A stretch of DNA of 64,000 nt from Bugula neritina (GCA_964035545.1 OZ037766.1:180001-244000), one strand, 5' to 3'. Positions 11,856 through 25,205 are shown, counted from the stretch's first letter. The notes: generated by a model from the letters alone, not told the origin. Translations and numbers: made by a program.

Positions 11856-14800
11856 CTACGTGTTCTCAGCTAACTGTTCAGGGGGCTTGTCTCTATGCCC
11901 TTCACTTGTACTACTAGTAGACTCAGCTCTCAGTGATAAACAAGACAGTTCAGCCATCACCTCTGATGAACGTCTCTCTTCATCGTAACTTTGTCTTCCT
12001 CCCTATATAGTATAGTATAGTATATAGTAGAAGTATAGTATATAGTAGAAGTATAGTATATAGTATATAGTATAGTATAGTATATAGTATATAGTATAGT
12101 ATATAGTATAGTATATAGTAGAAGTATAGTGTATAGTATAGTATAGTATATAGTATATAGTATATAGTAGAAGTATAGTATATAGTAGAAGTATAGTATA
12201 TAGTAGAAGTATAGTATATAGTAGAAGTATAGTGTATAGTATATAGTATAGTATATAGTAGAAGTATAGTATATAGTAGAAGTATAGTGTATAGTATAGT
12301 ATATAGTATAGTATATAGTATATAGTAGAAGTATAGTATATAGTAGAAGTATAGTATATAGTAGAAGTATAGTGTATAGTAGAAGTATAGTATATAGTAG
12401 AAGTATAGTATATAGTAGAAGTATAGTATATAGTAGAAGTATAGTATATAGTATAGTATATAGTATAGTATATAGTAGAAGTATAGTATATAGTATAGTA
12501 TATAGTATAGTATAGTATATAGAAGTATAGTATATAGTATATAGTATATAGTATAGTATATAGTAGAAGTATAGTATATAGTAGAAGTATAGTATATAGT
12601 AGAAGTATAGTATAGAGTAGAAGTATAGTATATAGTAGAAGTATAGTGTATAGTATAGTATATAGTAGTATATAGTATACTATATAGTAGAAGTATAGTA
12701 TATAGTATAGTATATAGTATAGTATATAGTATAGTATATAGTAGAAGTATAGTATATAGTAGAAGTATAGTATATAGTAGAAGTATAGTATATAGTAGAA
12801 GTATAGTATATAGTAGAAGTATAGTGTATAGTATAGTATATAGTATATAGTATACTATATAGTAGAAGTATAGTATATAGTATAGTATATAGTAGAAGTA
12901 TAGTATATAGTAGAAGTATAGTATATAGTAGAAGTATAGTATATAGTAGAAGTATAGTATATAGTAGAAGTATAGTGTATAGTATAGTATATAGTATATA
13001 GTATACTATATAGTAGAAGTATAGTATATAGTATAGTATATAGTATAGTATATAGTATAGTATATAGTAGAAGTATAGTATATAGTAGAAGTATAGTATA
13101 TAGTATATAGTATAGTATATAGTAGAAGTATAGCATATAGTAGAAGTATAGTATATAGTAGAAGTATAGTATATAGTATAGTATATAGTATAGTATATAG
13201 TAGAAGTATAGTATATAGTAGAAGTATAGTATATAGTAGAAGTATAGTATATAGTAGAAGTATAGTGTATAGTAGAAGTATAGTATATAGTAGAAGTATA
13301 GTATATAGTAGAAGTATAGTATATAGTATAGTATAGTATATAGTAGAAGTATAGTATATAGTAGAAGTATAGTATATAGTAGAAGTATAGTGTATAGTAG
13401 AAGTATAGTATATAGTAGAAGTATAGTATATAGTAGAAGTATAGTATATAGTAGAAGTATAGTATATAGTATATAGTATAGTATATAGTAGAAGTATAGT
13501 GTATAGTAGAAGTATAGTATATAGTATAGTATATAGTATAGTATATAGTAGAAGTATAGTATATAGTAGAAGTATAGTATATAGTATATAGTATATAGTA
13601 TAGTATATAGTATATAGTATATAGTATATAGTATATAGTATACTATATAGTAGAAGTATAGTATATAGTAGAAGTATAGTATATAGTAGAAGTATAGTAT
13701 ATAGTAGAAGTATAGTATATAGTAGAAGTATAGTGTATAGTATAGTATATAGTATATAGTATACTATATAGTAGAAGTATAGTATATAGTATACTATATA
13801 GTAGAAGTATAGTATATAGTATAGTATATAGTATAGTATATAGTATAGTATATAGTAGAAGTATAGTATATAGTAGAAGTATAGTATATAGTATAGTATA
13901 TAGTAGAAGTATAGCATATAGTAGAAGTATAGTATATAGTAGAAGTATAGTATATAGTATAGTATATAGTATAGTATATAGTAGAAGTATAGTATATAGT
14001 AGAAGTATAGTATATAGTAGAAGTATAGTATATAGTAGAAGTATAGTGTATAGTAGAAGTATAGTATATAGTAGAAGTATAGTATATAGTAGAAGTATAG
14101 TATATAGTATAGTATAGTATATAGTAGAAGTATAGTATATAGTAGAAGTATAGTGTATAGTAGAAGTATAGTATATAGTAGAAGTATAGTATATAGTATA
14201 GTATATAGTAGAAGTATAGTGTATAGTAGAAGTATAGTATATAGTAGAAGTATATAGTAGAAGTATAGTATATAGTAGAAGTATAGTATATAGTAGAAGT
14301 ATAGTATATAGCAGAAGTATAGTATATAGTAGAAGTATAGTGTATAGTAGAAGTATAGTATATAGTATATAGTATAGTATATAGTAGAAGTATAGTATAT
14401 AGTAGAAGTATAGTATATAGTAGAAGTATAGTATATAGTAGAATATATAATACATTTACTTGGAAAGACCTTGAAATGACCTTGAGACAGCTGTGAGAGT
14501 AAACAGCAGCAAATACCTCAACATAAATTTCCAAATCAATTAGATAAACTTCTCATTCTGAAAAGACTGAGCAGTGACCAGGTGGTGAGAAAGCTGAAGG
14601 GCGCTGTCACAGGTGAAGGTGAAGAGAAAGCCAAGTACCAACTACTGGAGCCCGATGGTGTTTTGTGCTGAGTCATAATTAGTTGGCAATTGAAGACTTG
14701 CACTAAACTTGGCAGTTGGAATGCTGACTTTGACAGCACACCATCCCAACTGAGTAGAGTAAACAGGATGATGTAATAACCATCTCTTTGTCAGCTGGAC

Positions 14801-17777
14801 ACCTCTCTGTCATTAAACACTAATTTCAAACTTCCCAATGTCATTAACATTTAGTAGAGCAGCCAAGAACCACCTGCTGGCACCTAGCAGTGATGTCAGG
14901 GAGTGTCACATTGTCAGGGAGCGTATACAGGAAGTAAACAGGAGGGAGGTGGTTGTACAGACTGACTGAGTAGAAAATTTACTTCATGTATATAAATGAG
15001 ACACATCAAAATAACATGCAAGCTCTTTGCTGTGCGGAGGTAGAATGTAAAGCATATAACAAGTCAGCTCTTTGTTTGAGAAGGTACCTTAATATTTCCC
15101 ATGGCTATGACTGCCTCCAGAGAGCTCAGTCTGTCGGCTTTCATCCGTCTGAACCTGTGGAGCTTGTCTCTGACGAGACCGCCATTGAAGGGGGTGTGTC
15201 CGTCCATCTTAGAGCCCGCCCCCAACAGCATCGTCATGACAACTGCATGTTTTCCACAAACAGCTACAAACACAAACAAAGAGCTGTGTGAGTGACTCCC
15301 AATGAGTGACTAACTGTCAGTGAGTGACTGTCAGTGAGTGACTGTCAGTGAGTGACTGTCAGTGCGTGACATTGACAAAGAACACACACCTTACACTCTG
15401 AGAAAAGTTGACCACCTTTCCAAGGTCAGATATTAAATTCCAATAAAATGGAGGAAATGAAATAAATTACACACAGCCTGGGCAGGGGTTTGGCAGCCAT
15501 GAAATATGAGGATGGAGTTGGAGTGGAGGTATTTAGATCAACAACCAGCCAGTGAATATTTGCATATTGTTTACGATTCTCATGGCTATTATATATATCT
15601 ATATTATATATTACATATTACTATATTATATATTACTATATTATATATTACTATAGTATATATTACTATATTATATATTACTATAGTATATATTACTATA
15701 TTATATATTACTATATTATATATTACTATAGTATATATTACTATATTATATATTACTATATTATATATTACTACAGTATATATTACTATAGTATATTACT
15801 ATATGATATATTACTATATGATATATTACTATAGTATATTACTATATGATATATTACTATATGATATGTTACTATATGATATATTACTATAGTATATTAC
15901 CGAGATGGAGAGGAGTGTTTCCATTGATATCCAGCAGGTTGGGGTTAGCCTTATGTTTCAGTAGGAGAGTCACTGAATAACATAAACAAGTTGGTGTTTA
16001 GAGAAACAAATACAATGTTTATGGTAAACAAATACACAGCATCTGATAGGCAGCATCTGACAGAGGCAGCAACTTACCGATATCAGTGAAGCCCTTAGAG
16101 GCAGCGACGTGGAGAGCAGTTCGACCCTTGCTGTCAGCGATACTGACGTCAGTTCCAGTTGACAGCATCTTCAGTAGTCGGGGTTTGTCTGCTGACTGGG
16201 CAGCTTGTATGAATTGGTCAGCCTCTGTTAAACATACCCAATACATCAATATATCAATATATCAATATATCAATACAGCCATTTGGCTAACATATTTGGC
16301 CAACATATTTGGCAAAGTGAATGCATTGGCCATCAAGGGAACATAGAAACTGTGTGAACAAATAATTTATACAACTTAATATATTCAACTATCAAACGGT
16401 CAATGGTTTTGTGCAAATTTGCTGCATATTTTTTAGTAATTTATCAAAAATATTTAGCAAAAAATGCAGGGATAAACAGGTAAGGATTAATTGTGTGGTG
16501 GAATAGAACAAGCCATGCTATGACATCAGTCCCTTCCACTAATTCTCTGTGGGTTACCATGGTAACAGCAAACTGTCACTTGAGGCTAACATCATACACC
16601 TACAGACCCTGGCTTGTCCCTGGAGTGGAGCAGTAAACATGGCCAACCACACAAACCATCTCACAGGCAGTTCAACAGATTACCAGCTGAATTTATGTTA
16701 CCACTAAAGCAAGTGTAATTTGAGTGTGTGATGTCATAGGGGTGTATTATATAATACACAGGTAGAGTAACATAATACACAGGTAGGCAGGTGAGTTATA
16801 TAATACTCAGGTAGGCAGGTGAGTTATATAATACTCAGGTAGGCAGGTGAGTTATATAATACTCAGGTAGGCAGGTGAGTTATATAATACTCAGGTAGGC
16901 AGGTGAGTTATATAATACTCAGGTAAAAAGACAAGCTATACGCCAGCTGTAGCAATATTATGCCACTAACTGACGTGCCAAAAATAATTGCATTTCCAGA
17001 GAGAAAACAATAGCTGTACATTTATTCCTCACAAAATAATATTTTGGTGAGATTTGCAATCAACAGCAATATTACATCTCTCTTAACACACAACTACTCA
17101 CTAGTATAACTAACACTACTCACTAGTATAACTAACACTACTCACTAGTATAACTAACACTACTCACTAGTATAACTAACACTACTCACTAGTGTAACTA
17201 GCACTACTCACAAGTGTAACTAACACTACTCACTAGTATAACTAACACTACTCACTAGTATAACTAACACTACTCACTAGTATAACTAACACTACTCACT
17301 AGTGTAACTAACACTACTCACTAGTATAACTAACACTACTCACTAGTATAACTAACACTACTCACTAGTATAACTAACACTACTCACTAGTATAACTAAC
17401 ACTACTCACTAGTATAACTAACACTACTCACTAGTGTAACTAGCACTACTCACAAGTGTAACTAACACTACTCACTAGTATAACTAACACTACTCACAAG
17501 TATAACTAACACTACTCACTAGTATACCTAACACTACTCACTAGTATAACTAACACCTCTACTAACCTGTACTGTATGTGAAGGAAGACACTTTGTAGTC
17601 TATACCAGCTTGTCTGATACGGTTGTGGCGGTGCACTTTGTGAGCCGTTATCTTGCCTATGTTCCCCATGTGTTGTGGGTTGGCACCCTCAGTCCATCTC
17701 TCCACCAGGGAGGCAGGGCAACCAATAGCTGTCGGCTGATTAGGCGACTGGGGCAGCTCTGGGCTGTCGGTTTCCAT
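11856..17777 (-). CDS. ANKRD54-like ankyrin-repeat protein, 5 exons
   Basis: Exons in reading order: 17777-17567, 16224-16078, 15972-15901, 15263-15088, 12002-11856. Phases agree and give about 250 aa (human ANKRD54 is 300). The first exon encodes a basic stretch (KVHRHNRIRQAG). The next two give ankyrin repeats with clear cores (DSKGRTALHVAASKG and DINGNTPLHLAVCGKHA). Exon 4 continues with a degenerate fourth repeat (DGHTPFNGG) and a helix LSSLEAV, matching the order in ANKRD54. The last exon (EVMAELSCLSLRAEST, then TAG) resembles the ANKRD54 C-terminus. ANKRD54 is a scaffold/shuttling protein in vertebrates; that role here is inferred. The 4-to-5 junction is the least certain link: the intron is about 3 kb, mostly array, and an extra exon could be hidden. 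The true start may also lie further 5', because a possible acceptor (ctactttag) sits at 17806. Confidence 0.72.
12003..14455. repeat. Giant AT-rich minisatellite (2.45 kb), ANKRD54-like intron 4
   Basis: Mixed units of agtatagtatatagtagaag (about 20 bp) and shorter tatagtatag pieces, more than 120 copies, with higher-order duplication (about 13000-13480 resembles 13770-14200). It is the longest array in the window. The first visible bases merge into the exon 5 acceptor (ctatatag on the minus strand). Tyr/Ile/Leu-rich frames through it are artefacts. Confidence 0.96.
14486..14671 (+). other. Orphan exon-like open frame on the plus strand
   Basis: A 61-codon frame without ATG ends in TGA. It reads as hydrophilic sequence with coding-like third positions (LKRLSSDQVVRKLKGAV, then GEGEEKAKYQLLEPDGVLC). 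It lies within intron 4 of the minus-strand ankyrin gene. No partner exon was found on the plus strand. It could be a terminal exon of an unseen gene, a remnant, or chance. Confidence 0.25.
15301..15364. repeat. gagtgactgtcagt short repeat
   Basis: About four copies of a 14-bp unit just 5' of exon 4 in the ANKRD54-like intron 3. Confidence 0.8.
15592..15899. repeat. 17-bp AT minisatellite abutting ANKRD54-like exon 3
   Basis: About 18 copies of tatattactatattata-type units. The array runs right up to the donor of exon 3: minus-strand gtaata is itself part of the repeat unit (tattac on the plus strand). Confidence 0.9.
16240..16745. other. ANKRD54-like intron 1, unique part
   Basis: AT-rich, with a short aatatatc microsatellite at 16246-16278 and no open frame worth calling. 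Confidence 0.45.
16755..16926. repeat. 28-bp minisatellite, ANKRD54-like intron 1
   Basis: About six copies built on ggtaggcaggtgagttatat. Confidence 0.9.
17090..17557. repeat. 22-bp minisatellite next to ANKRD54-like exon 1 donor
   Basis: About 21 copies built on actactcactagtataactaa. It begins about 8 bases beyond the exon 1 donor (minus strand gttagtagag). The minus-strand unit contains gttagt, matching that donor, so the donor word recurs throughout. Confidence 0.93.
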
Positions 17778-17805
17778 TGAAAGGAGGCCGGACGGGGCCT
17801 CAGTC

Positions 17806-18105
17806 TAAAGTAGTAATACACTATACAGTGAAGTCTAAAATAGTAATACACTATACAGTGAAGTCTAAAGTAGTAATACACTATACAGTGAAGTCTAAAG
17901 TAGTAATACACTATACAGTGAAGTCTAAAGTAGTAATACACTATACAGTGTATACTAAAGTAGTAATACACTATACAGTGAAGTCTAGAGTAGTAATACA
18001 CTATACAGTGAAGTCTAAAGTAGTAATACACTATACAGTGAAGTCTAGAGTAGTAATACACTATACAGTGAAGTCTAGAGTAGTAATACACTATACAGTA
18101 AACAC
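17806..18105. repeat. 30-bp minisatellite upstream of ANKRD54-like exon 1
   Basis: Ten copies built on agtctaaagtagtaatacac. On the minus strand each copy carries ctactttagac, identical to the candidate acceptor directly before the first coding exon. Confidence 0.93.
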
Positions 18106-18109
18106 TAAC

Positions 18110-19860
18110 ATAACTATGAGATCACCTTGACCCCAGCCTGTGAACCAGAATCTGCAACTCAAATGTAGTGACACAACAGAACACTGGAAGGCTAGTAGAA
18201 AGTGTTAAATTTTCTGTGAATGTTGGTGGATTCAACTGAGTGCCCACTCGTAGCTATACACAAGTGTCAGTGTCACAGAGGTAATTTATTCCCCCAACTA
18301 TACCAGTGATAGTGAACTGCATTGGTTTGGGTGAAGATAGACACCACCAGCTGCGAACTGGTGACAGCTACACCAAGTTTTGTGAAGTCATTGCATAATG
18401 TCTGCTATGTTGTTGATAGAATGACTGGAGAGATTAGTGTATCTCTGCTAATCCTAGGATGTTATGACATAGAAGGGTGAGGTGATGGCCAGGCAAGGGA
18501 CACCTGAGTAGGCCACACTGTGGCTGTGCTGAGAGAGAGATGATTTGGTTTGTGTGGTGGGAGATGATTTGGTTAGTGTGGTGGGAGATGATTTGGTTAG
18601 TGTGGTGGGAGATGATTTGGTTAGTGTGGTGGGAGATGCAGTTTAAATGTAAATACAACATTATAATCTCTCAGAGATATATTTAAGCAGAAAAGAAATT
18701 TTGAAGCAAACTAAGTTATTCAAACATTGATTTATTTCAAAGCTGAACCCAAAAGTTTTTTTCATGTTTACCACAACCGCATTCCTATTATAAAACTCAT
18801 TAGCTAGACTGATAGAAGTGAAAGTTGAAAAAAATAGTATGAGGAAATGCTATGCTCCTAGATCCACAGTCTTCAGCCAGTCATCAGCAAAATATAGGCT
18901 AAACAATGAACTCTAAGACTTCTACCAAAGTTCTACCATTCTTATTATCACAATAAAATTGTAGAATTTCTAGTTTTGGTTATAGTAGCTTATTTAAAAA
19001 AAAAAGGAAAAGTAATAATTGGAAAAAAGACTCGATAACTAATTTAATCATTAGTTTAATAACTATGAGTATAAATTTACTATACTGCAGTAGGGTAAAT
19101 GAATATATATATAATTTTGAGACTACATAGCAATAGCCAATGCAAATAAAATCTTACATGAAAATTCAACTTTGTTTGATGTTTTGAATAAAAACTTAAT
19201 TCAATGGGCTAATCAGACTCATTCTGATTCAGTGAATATCTAGTCTGATAGAAACTCACTAGTCTACTGTGTAATGGAAATTGATGTTTGTAAACATTTT
19301 AAAAGTGATTCTAAAATAGAACTAAATATAACCACCAGTGCCCATGACAATTACTACTAGAGCAGCAGACTAAGGAGTATATAACCAAAATATCACTATC
19401 TACTCAGCACTGGTAATGTGTTATCATAACTACATATATGATTGCGACATTAACTGCCTATTATTGATAATTAAGTCAATAATTATTATAAATGAATAAA
19501 CTCAAATAAATTTATTTCAAATTTACCACCTTCAGACTGTAGATTACCAATATGAATATCAATATAATCAAACTCAAAGCCTTAAAAACAGTTGGATGTG
19601 ACAATTAATGCAAACACAAAATAATTACGAAATGTCCTACCACTACCGGTAGCAGCACCAATCAAAGGAGGTGTAACTGTATGGAACTCTTCTATCACTA
19701 TGACTATGAGTATATCTGCCAGCGTCTGGTGAGTGAAACAGCCAAACACTGCTGAATCACATTCAATGTAAATTGACGAATGAACTATCAATTACCAAGA
19801 GTAGGACTGTTACTAAGGACAACTGTGGTGCTGGAAGTGAATTCTGGAAGTTGGAGTTAG
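18110..19860. other. Upstream region of the ANKRD54-like gene
   Basis: Non-coding AT-rich DNA with one small array at 18538-18640 (about four copies built on gatgatttggttagtgtggt). Open frames such as 19582-19791 on the minus strand show no domain. It may include 5' UTR exons of the ankyrin gene. Confidence 0.5.
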
Positions 19861-20150
19861 AGCGAATGTGAAACCTTATTACAAATCGTTAGTTGAGGTC
19901 GGATTCTCACTGCCACTGTGACCGAGACTAAGCGCAGAGGCTCATGAACTTGAAGCATGTAACCACCCTACCGCTAGGCTCTTGAAGTTGATGAACACAA
20001 CAGACGTGAGAAATGCAAATATATAAATATGTATTTATTCAGACTTTCAAGTTCACAGGCTTCGGACTTCTGACTTGGTCAACTTTGTGCTTGGGTTATA
20101 ATTACTATTAGGTACATGTGCTGCGTTCGCGTTATAATGACGCTGGTATC
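19860..20150. promoter_or_regulatory. Less AT-rich block, possible ANKRD54-like promoter
   Basis: A short GC-richer, CpG-containing, non-repetitive block sits inside very AT-rich DNA, upstream of the minus-strand gene. Composition is the only evidence. Confidence 0.2.
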
Positions 20151-21760
20151 ATCAAATGGTAATTTCAGGAGAAACCGAAAGCTTGTGTCTGAATATATTA
20201 ACTTAAATAGCGAGCTTGTTTGATTTGATTTATTTCACAAACTTGACCTGTTGCCATAAACATTTAGACTATAATGTTATCGTAGTTATTGACTTGTGAT
20301 TCGCTAACACTACAACCAAAAGCAGCCTGTGATTCGTTCTGTATCGATTTTCATATGGGATTCGTCAAAACCCAATTTCCTGTTTCAGTTTGTACACAAA
20401 CTGAAAGTGCTGAAACAATTACAATTATAATTAAATTTAATGAATTATATTTATTGCTAAGTATATCATTATAACATACTATACGTCAGTATTAGTATCA
20501 CTATAAGTACAACTGTAGCTTGTAAGTACTACTATCAGTTTTAGTATATAAATAATGTAGTTAATATTATTGTACGTAAAATTAAACTTAGTATAATAAT
20601 TATAATATTACTATTAGTTATTAATATTATAATTAATAATTAATAAATTATAACTATTAGTATTATTAAATGTATTATTATTATTATAATAATAATTATC
20701 ATTATGAAGTTGAACAATTTACTCAGTAATTGATATTATAAATGTAATGGTTATGATAAGTTGTTGAATCAAAATTAAAAATTACTGCTAGTATAACATT
20801 TACTACTAGTATTACTATTACTATTATACTCTATTAAATTTAAATATAGTAATTACAATCAATAAATCATAGTGATAGTATTTCTCATTAAGCTTAGAAG
20901 TTAGTATTATACTTATACTTATAGTTATATTTATACTCAAAGAATAATGGCTAACACACTATAATTATATCACCCAAAATTGATCATATCAACCACTGTG
21001 ATTGATCATTTTAATGCATAAATTTTGTATCGTGATTGAAATAGCTACCTGGTAGGTTTACACTTTATTATTTGTTAGACCTATAATCTACGTCATATGG
21101 TCACAAAAATTGAGTCAATATTGATTTTTATAAAGTTATTCATTTTAATGCTAAAGCTAAAAGTATCTGTAATTGGTGTAAATTGAAAGAAACATTTGTT
21201 AAAAAATTGCAAGTAAGTTTATCAAAACAAAGTTAATTGATATGATTTGATATGATATGATTGGCAAGATTCTTGACCATCACTCTAGAAAGGTAGATTA
21301 TGGGGGGTGGCCTGTTGCTATAACTAATAGTATGGTAATGATTGCCTTTAGTCTGTCTGAGTAGATATAAGAGTGTCAGTAGAATAATTATTGTTCTCTG
21401 CTGTGGTTACCAAATACAAGATATCCTGGAGTTAGCTCCTCTCTGTATCACTAGAGCCGCCTTAAGCTTTGTAGAGACAGTCTGGTAATATTCAGCTTAT
21501 TTGATGTTCTCTTGAAGGTGAGGTGTGAAAGCAGAGTTGGAGCCCATGTAACTAGGATGTTAGGACATCACAGGACTGTAGGTAAGAAGTTACATAACTT
21601 GTGTTGTGTGCTGTTGGCTGGTAGATTGAGCTAGTGGAGTAACTTAGGGGACATCTGCAGTGCTATACTAATTCTATGAGCTAGTTTGTATCACCATCTC
21701 TAAACTAGTACCTTTACAATGGAGAACATTGTGTAATCACATAAATATATAGCACCTTTC
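20150..21760. other. AT-rich intergenic DNA without recognisable genes
   Basis: Dominated by att/aat/tta words. Nothing coding was seen. The stretch 21280-21700 is less AT-rich but has no domain-like frame. Confidence 0.6.
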
Positions 21761-21762
21761 AG

Positions 21763-21843
21763 TAGTTGTCAGTGGGTGTCAGTAGGTGTCAGTGGGTGTC
21801 AGTAGGTGTCAGTAGGTGTCAGTGGGTGTCAGTAGGTGTCAGG
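21763..21843. repeat. gtgtcagtgg/gtgtcagtag repeat
   Basis: About eight copies of a 10-bp unit. Confidence 0.85.
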
Positions 21844-22055
21844 TAACAGCCTGTCTGCACAGCAGCCAACACGCAGGCTGTGGAATGCTCGCTGCCAATC
21901 TCCTCATGTCAGCTGACTTTTGTTGTTACCAACACAGTCAATACCCTGGTGGCTAATCAATCTGATGATTGTGAAAACAGTGTTCAGTAAATAACAAATG
22001 ACTGTTTAGTTTCATTGTGTTTGTTCTGCCATCGATTGCAATTGTTGTATTGATT

Positions 22056-22705
22056 TCCGAGTCAATACTCACTCTGATATATACTAGTGTACCCACGTGT
22101 TACACTCACTCTGATATATACTAGTGTACTCACGTGTTACACTCACTCTGATATATACTAGTGTACTCACGTGTTACACTCACTCTGATATAGACTAGTG
22201 TACTCACTTCTTACACTCACTCTGATATAGACTAGTGTACCCACTTCTTGCACTCACTCTGATATAGACTAGTGTACCCACTTCTTACACTCACTCTGAT
22301 ATATACTAGTGTACCCACTTCTTACACTCACTCTGATATAGACTAGTGTACCCACTTCTTACACTCACTCTGATATATACTAGTGTACTCACGTGTTACA
22401 CTCACTCTGATATAGACTAGTGTACTCACTTCTTACACTCACTCTGATATAGACTAGTGTACCCACTTCTTGCACTCACTCTGATATAGACTAGTGTTCT
22501 CACTTCTTGCACTCACTCTGATATAGACTAGTGTACCCACTTCTTACACTCACTCTGATATAGACTAGTGTACCCACTTCTTACACTCACTCTGATATAT
22601 ACTAGTGTACCCACTTCTTGCACTCACTCTGATATAGACTAGTGTACCCACTTCTTACACTCACTCTGATATATACTAGTGTACTCACGTGTTACACTCA
22701 TCCAT
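22056..22705. repeat. ~37-bp intergenic minisatellite
   Basis: About 17 copies built on cactcactctgatatagact, followed by agtgtacccacttctta or agtgtactcacgtgtta variants. Confidence 0.94.
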
Positions 22706-23140
22706 CACGTCTTCAGGTATGTTATTATACTTTCAGTAATTTATTTTAATTAATGGAAAAGGCAATAATTGTATTAAGCAATGCTTACTACCATGCATAT
22801 AGCAGCAGCAACGACTAAAGGTCATGACCCTTGAGTTTGATTCATCAATAGTAAGCTGGGTGCAGAATAGCATGAGTTCTGGCAGAACTTTGTAGTATGA
22901 GAAGTTGTCTACCTATCAAATACTCTCAGTCCAGCAGTTTGAGAGGACAACTCCGCAAAATGTCTCACTGGAGAGTAATCACCTTGCTCTAGTCTGGATT
23001 CTTCTAGTCTGGAATGTTCTAGTCTGGCTCTTGTTGCCTTCTGCACATGGCAACTGTATGATATACTGTACTAAAATATCACATGGACAGTAGCACCAGT
23101 TGACTATTCACACAGATTCTTTAATTCTCTGCTCCAACAT
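22706..23140. other. Unique intergenic DNA
   Basis: No gene recognised. A 62-codon open frame at 22905-23093 has no family features. Confidence 0.5.
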
Positions 23141-23445
23141 TTACTCTAGTTACTAGCAACTAACTACTAGTTACTAGCAACTAACTACTAGCTACTAGTT
23201 ACTAGTTACTAACTACTAGCTACTAGTTGCTGGTTACCAGTTACTAGCCACTAACTACTAGTTACTGGTTACTAAATACTAGCTACTAGTTACTAACTAC
23301 TAGTTACTAGCTACTAGTTACTAGTTACTAACTACTATTTACTAGCCACTAACTACTAACTACTAGTTACTAACTACTAGTTACTAGTTACGAAATACCA
23401 GGCTACTAGCTGCTAATTCCTAGTTACTAAATACCAGAATACTAT
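23140..23445. repeat. Degenerate ctagttactaac repeat
   Basis: Loosely periodic 7-18 bp units of actagttactaactactagc, about 30 imperfect copies. Confidence 0.85.
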
Positions 23446-24940
23446 TAATAAATTGAGTGTGTCCACTTATAATATAGTATATGACCATACCTCAGTAATT
23501 AATAAAATACTATCTCCTTGTAGTTGTGCTCTCCTTCTTTTAAAAGGAAGCATAAATCCAGAGTTGTTTGCTTTTGTTGGTGGTAATTAACTGGAGCGTT
23601 GTTATACTAACATTATTCATATTCTATGGTCCGATAATCACAGATATATTTTAAAGGGAGAAAAATGTAAAAGGCTACAAATAATAAATTTGTAAATATA
23701 CAAAATTATTGCAGTACAATAGTAATTTTAAATTTTGTCTGGCATGTTTATATAAGAATCAGCCAAAATTTGTCAAGCAACCCGTACTAAGTACTACTAA
23801 GTCCTGGGATAACTTTATTGGTTACTATTGTTCATTGAATGAAAGTAATTGAATACCAAGTATTGTCAGAGTGAGAGCTGAGTGAGTGGAAATGTTGAGC
23901 TACTGCAGGGCTATGCATTTACTAGGTCACTGTTCAATGACAGATAATCTTTCTACTTCACTTATCTTATTTAACTCTGCTATGGTTACATTTTCTACAA
24001 CATATTCACAGCTATGAATGGTGAGACCCAGTATTGTGCTATAATAGTCTTTGTATGTTATACTCTACACTCTACAGTCTATACTCAACACTCTACACTC
24101 TACAGTCTACACTATCACTTCATGCGAGTTTTGGTGGTTCATTTGATATATACATAACTGGTCAAGGATAGTTGGCAATGTCTGCGCATGCCCAATATAC
24201 TAACGAAATAGCAGTCCACATTTGATCACGCAGTTTTCCAGTAAAGCGTTTATTTAAGGGCTCATCATGGTCCTGCCCAGTTTCTACCACTACCACGTGG
24301 GAACAGGGCCTAATATTGTCTATGAAGCCAGGCTACATAAAAACTGGGTTAGCAGCGACGTCACTTGGACACGCCCAGTTATCTATCTATCCTGCGCTGT
24401 AAAGCTAAGGATCCAATTGTTATAGAATGGGGTGCATATAACATAGATTTAGATTCTATGGTAAGATCATAGCTGATTCAGCAGTGGTTTATATAATCAA
24501 AATGATGTTATATTGCAAATGATGGGTGCTAGATTACCGTCTGTTTTCTGATCGTGCAATAGTTCGAGCTAAAATCTGTAAATAACTACACTAAGTGAAG
24601 GAAATTCATTCATTCGAAGACAAAATAATAGTCATGGAGTTATTCTCTCTGATCATTGTAAGGGAGGAAAAATAGCTGCAAGTATAGTTTTACATGCTAG
24701 ACACTAAACTCAATTACAAGTAAAATGTGGATACATAAGCGTAGTTATTGCTGGTTTCACTGTATTGAATTCCCACCCTTGAGACTGCGACCTAATTTGA
24801 TTTGTTAGTATGCTGTCAACAGCCTCAATGCCCGGGGTTGTGTATGCTACAGTGTGATTCTCAATACTATATACCCATCAGAAGAGAACCTGTTTATTCA
24901 TAAGTTTGATGCAAACTTCATTTATACAGAATTTCTTGGT
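23446..24940. other. Intergenic DNA with a CpG-bearing block
   Basis: Mostly AT-rich. At 24120-24450 there is a non-repetitive, CpG-bearing block with a 52-codon plus-strand frame (24267-24425) starting MVLPSFYHYHVGTGPNIV; it is too short to call a gene. Confidence 0.45.
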
Positions 24941-25205
24941 TTCTGAAAAGTCGCCCGTGAAATTATTTCTCTCAGCCAATGATATTGGTTGTATTCTTAC
25001 TTCTGGTACCTTATTGGCTACACATATTATACGCGCGCTTTTATACACGTGAGTTCTGCTGTCATATGCTCTAGTCCGGTACGTGAGTACTCGATAGCTG
25101 TAGTCACGGTTGAAACGACTGCCCATCTTCCTTCAACATTTTATCTCGACGTTCGCCACATTATCTAAAATCACGCCTGCATCAGCCAGTTGTTTTTTTA
25201 TGGTA
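24940..25205 (+). promoter_or_regulatory. Candidate promoter / first exon for the ORP gene
   Basis: This CpG-containing unique block (cgcgcg near 25032, cacgtgag, acggttgaaacg) ends in a strong donor-like sequence at 25200 (tatg|gtaagc). It is upstream of the ORP gene, whose first exon is missing. The link is inference; no spliced frame proves it. Confidence 0.22.

Noticed and set aside
12855-14534. Several 90-300-codon Tyr/Ile/Leu/Thr frames on the minus strand
   Set aside because: They are produced by the AT-rich atagtatatagtagaag array.
24120-24450. Possible MITE or transposon fragment
   Set aside because: The block is unique-looking, but I found no terminal inverted repeats or target duplications.
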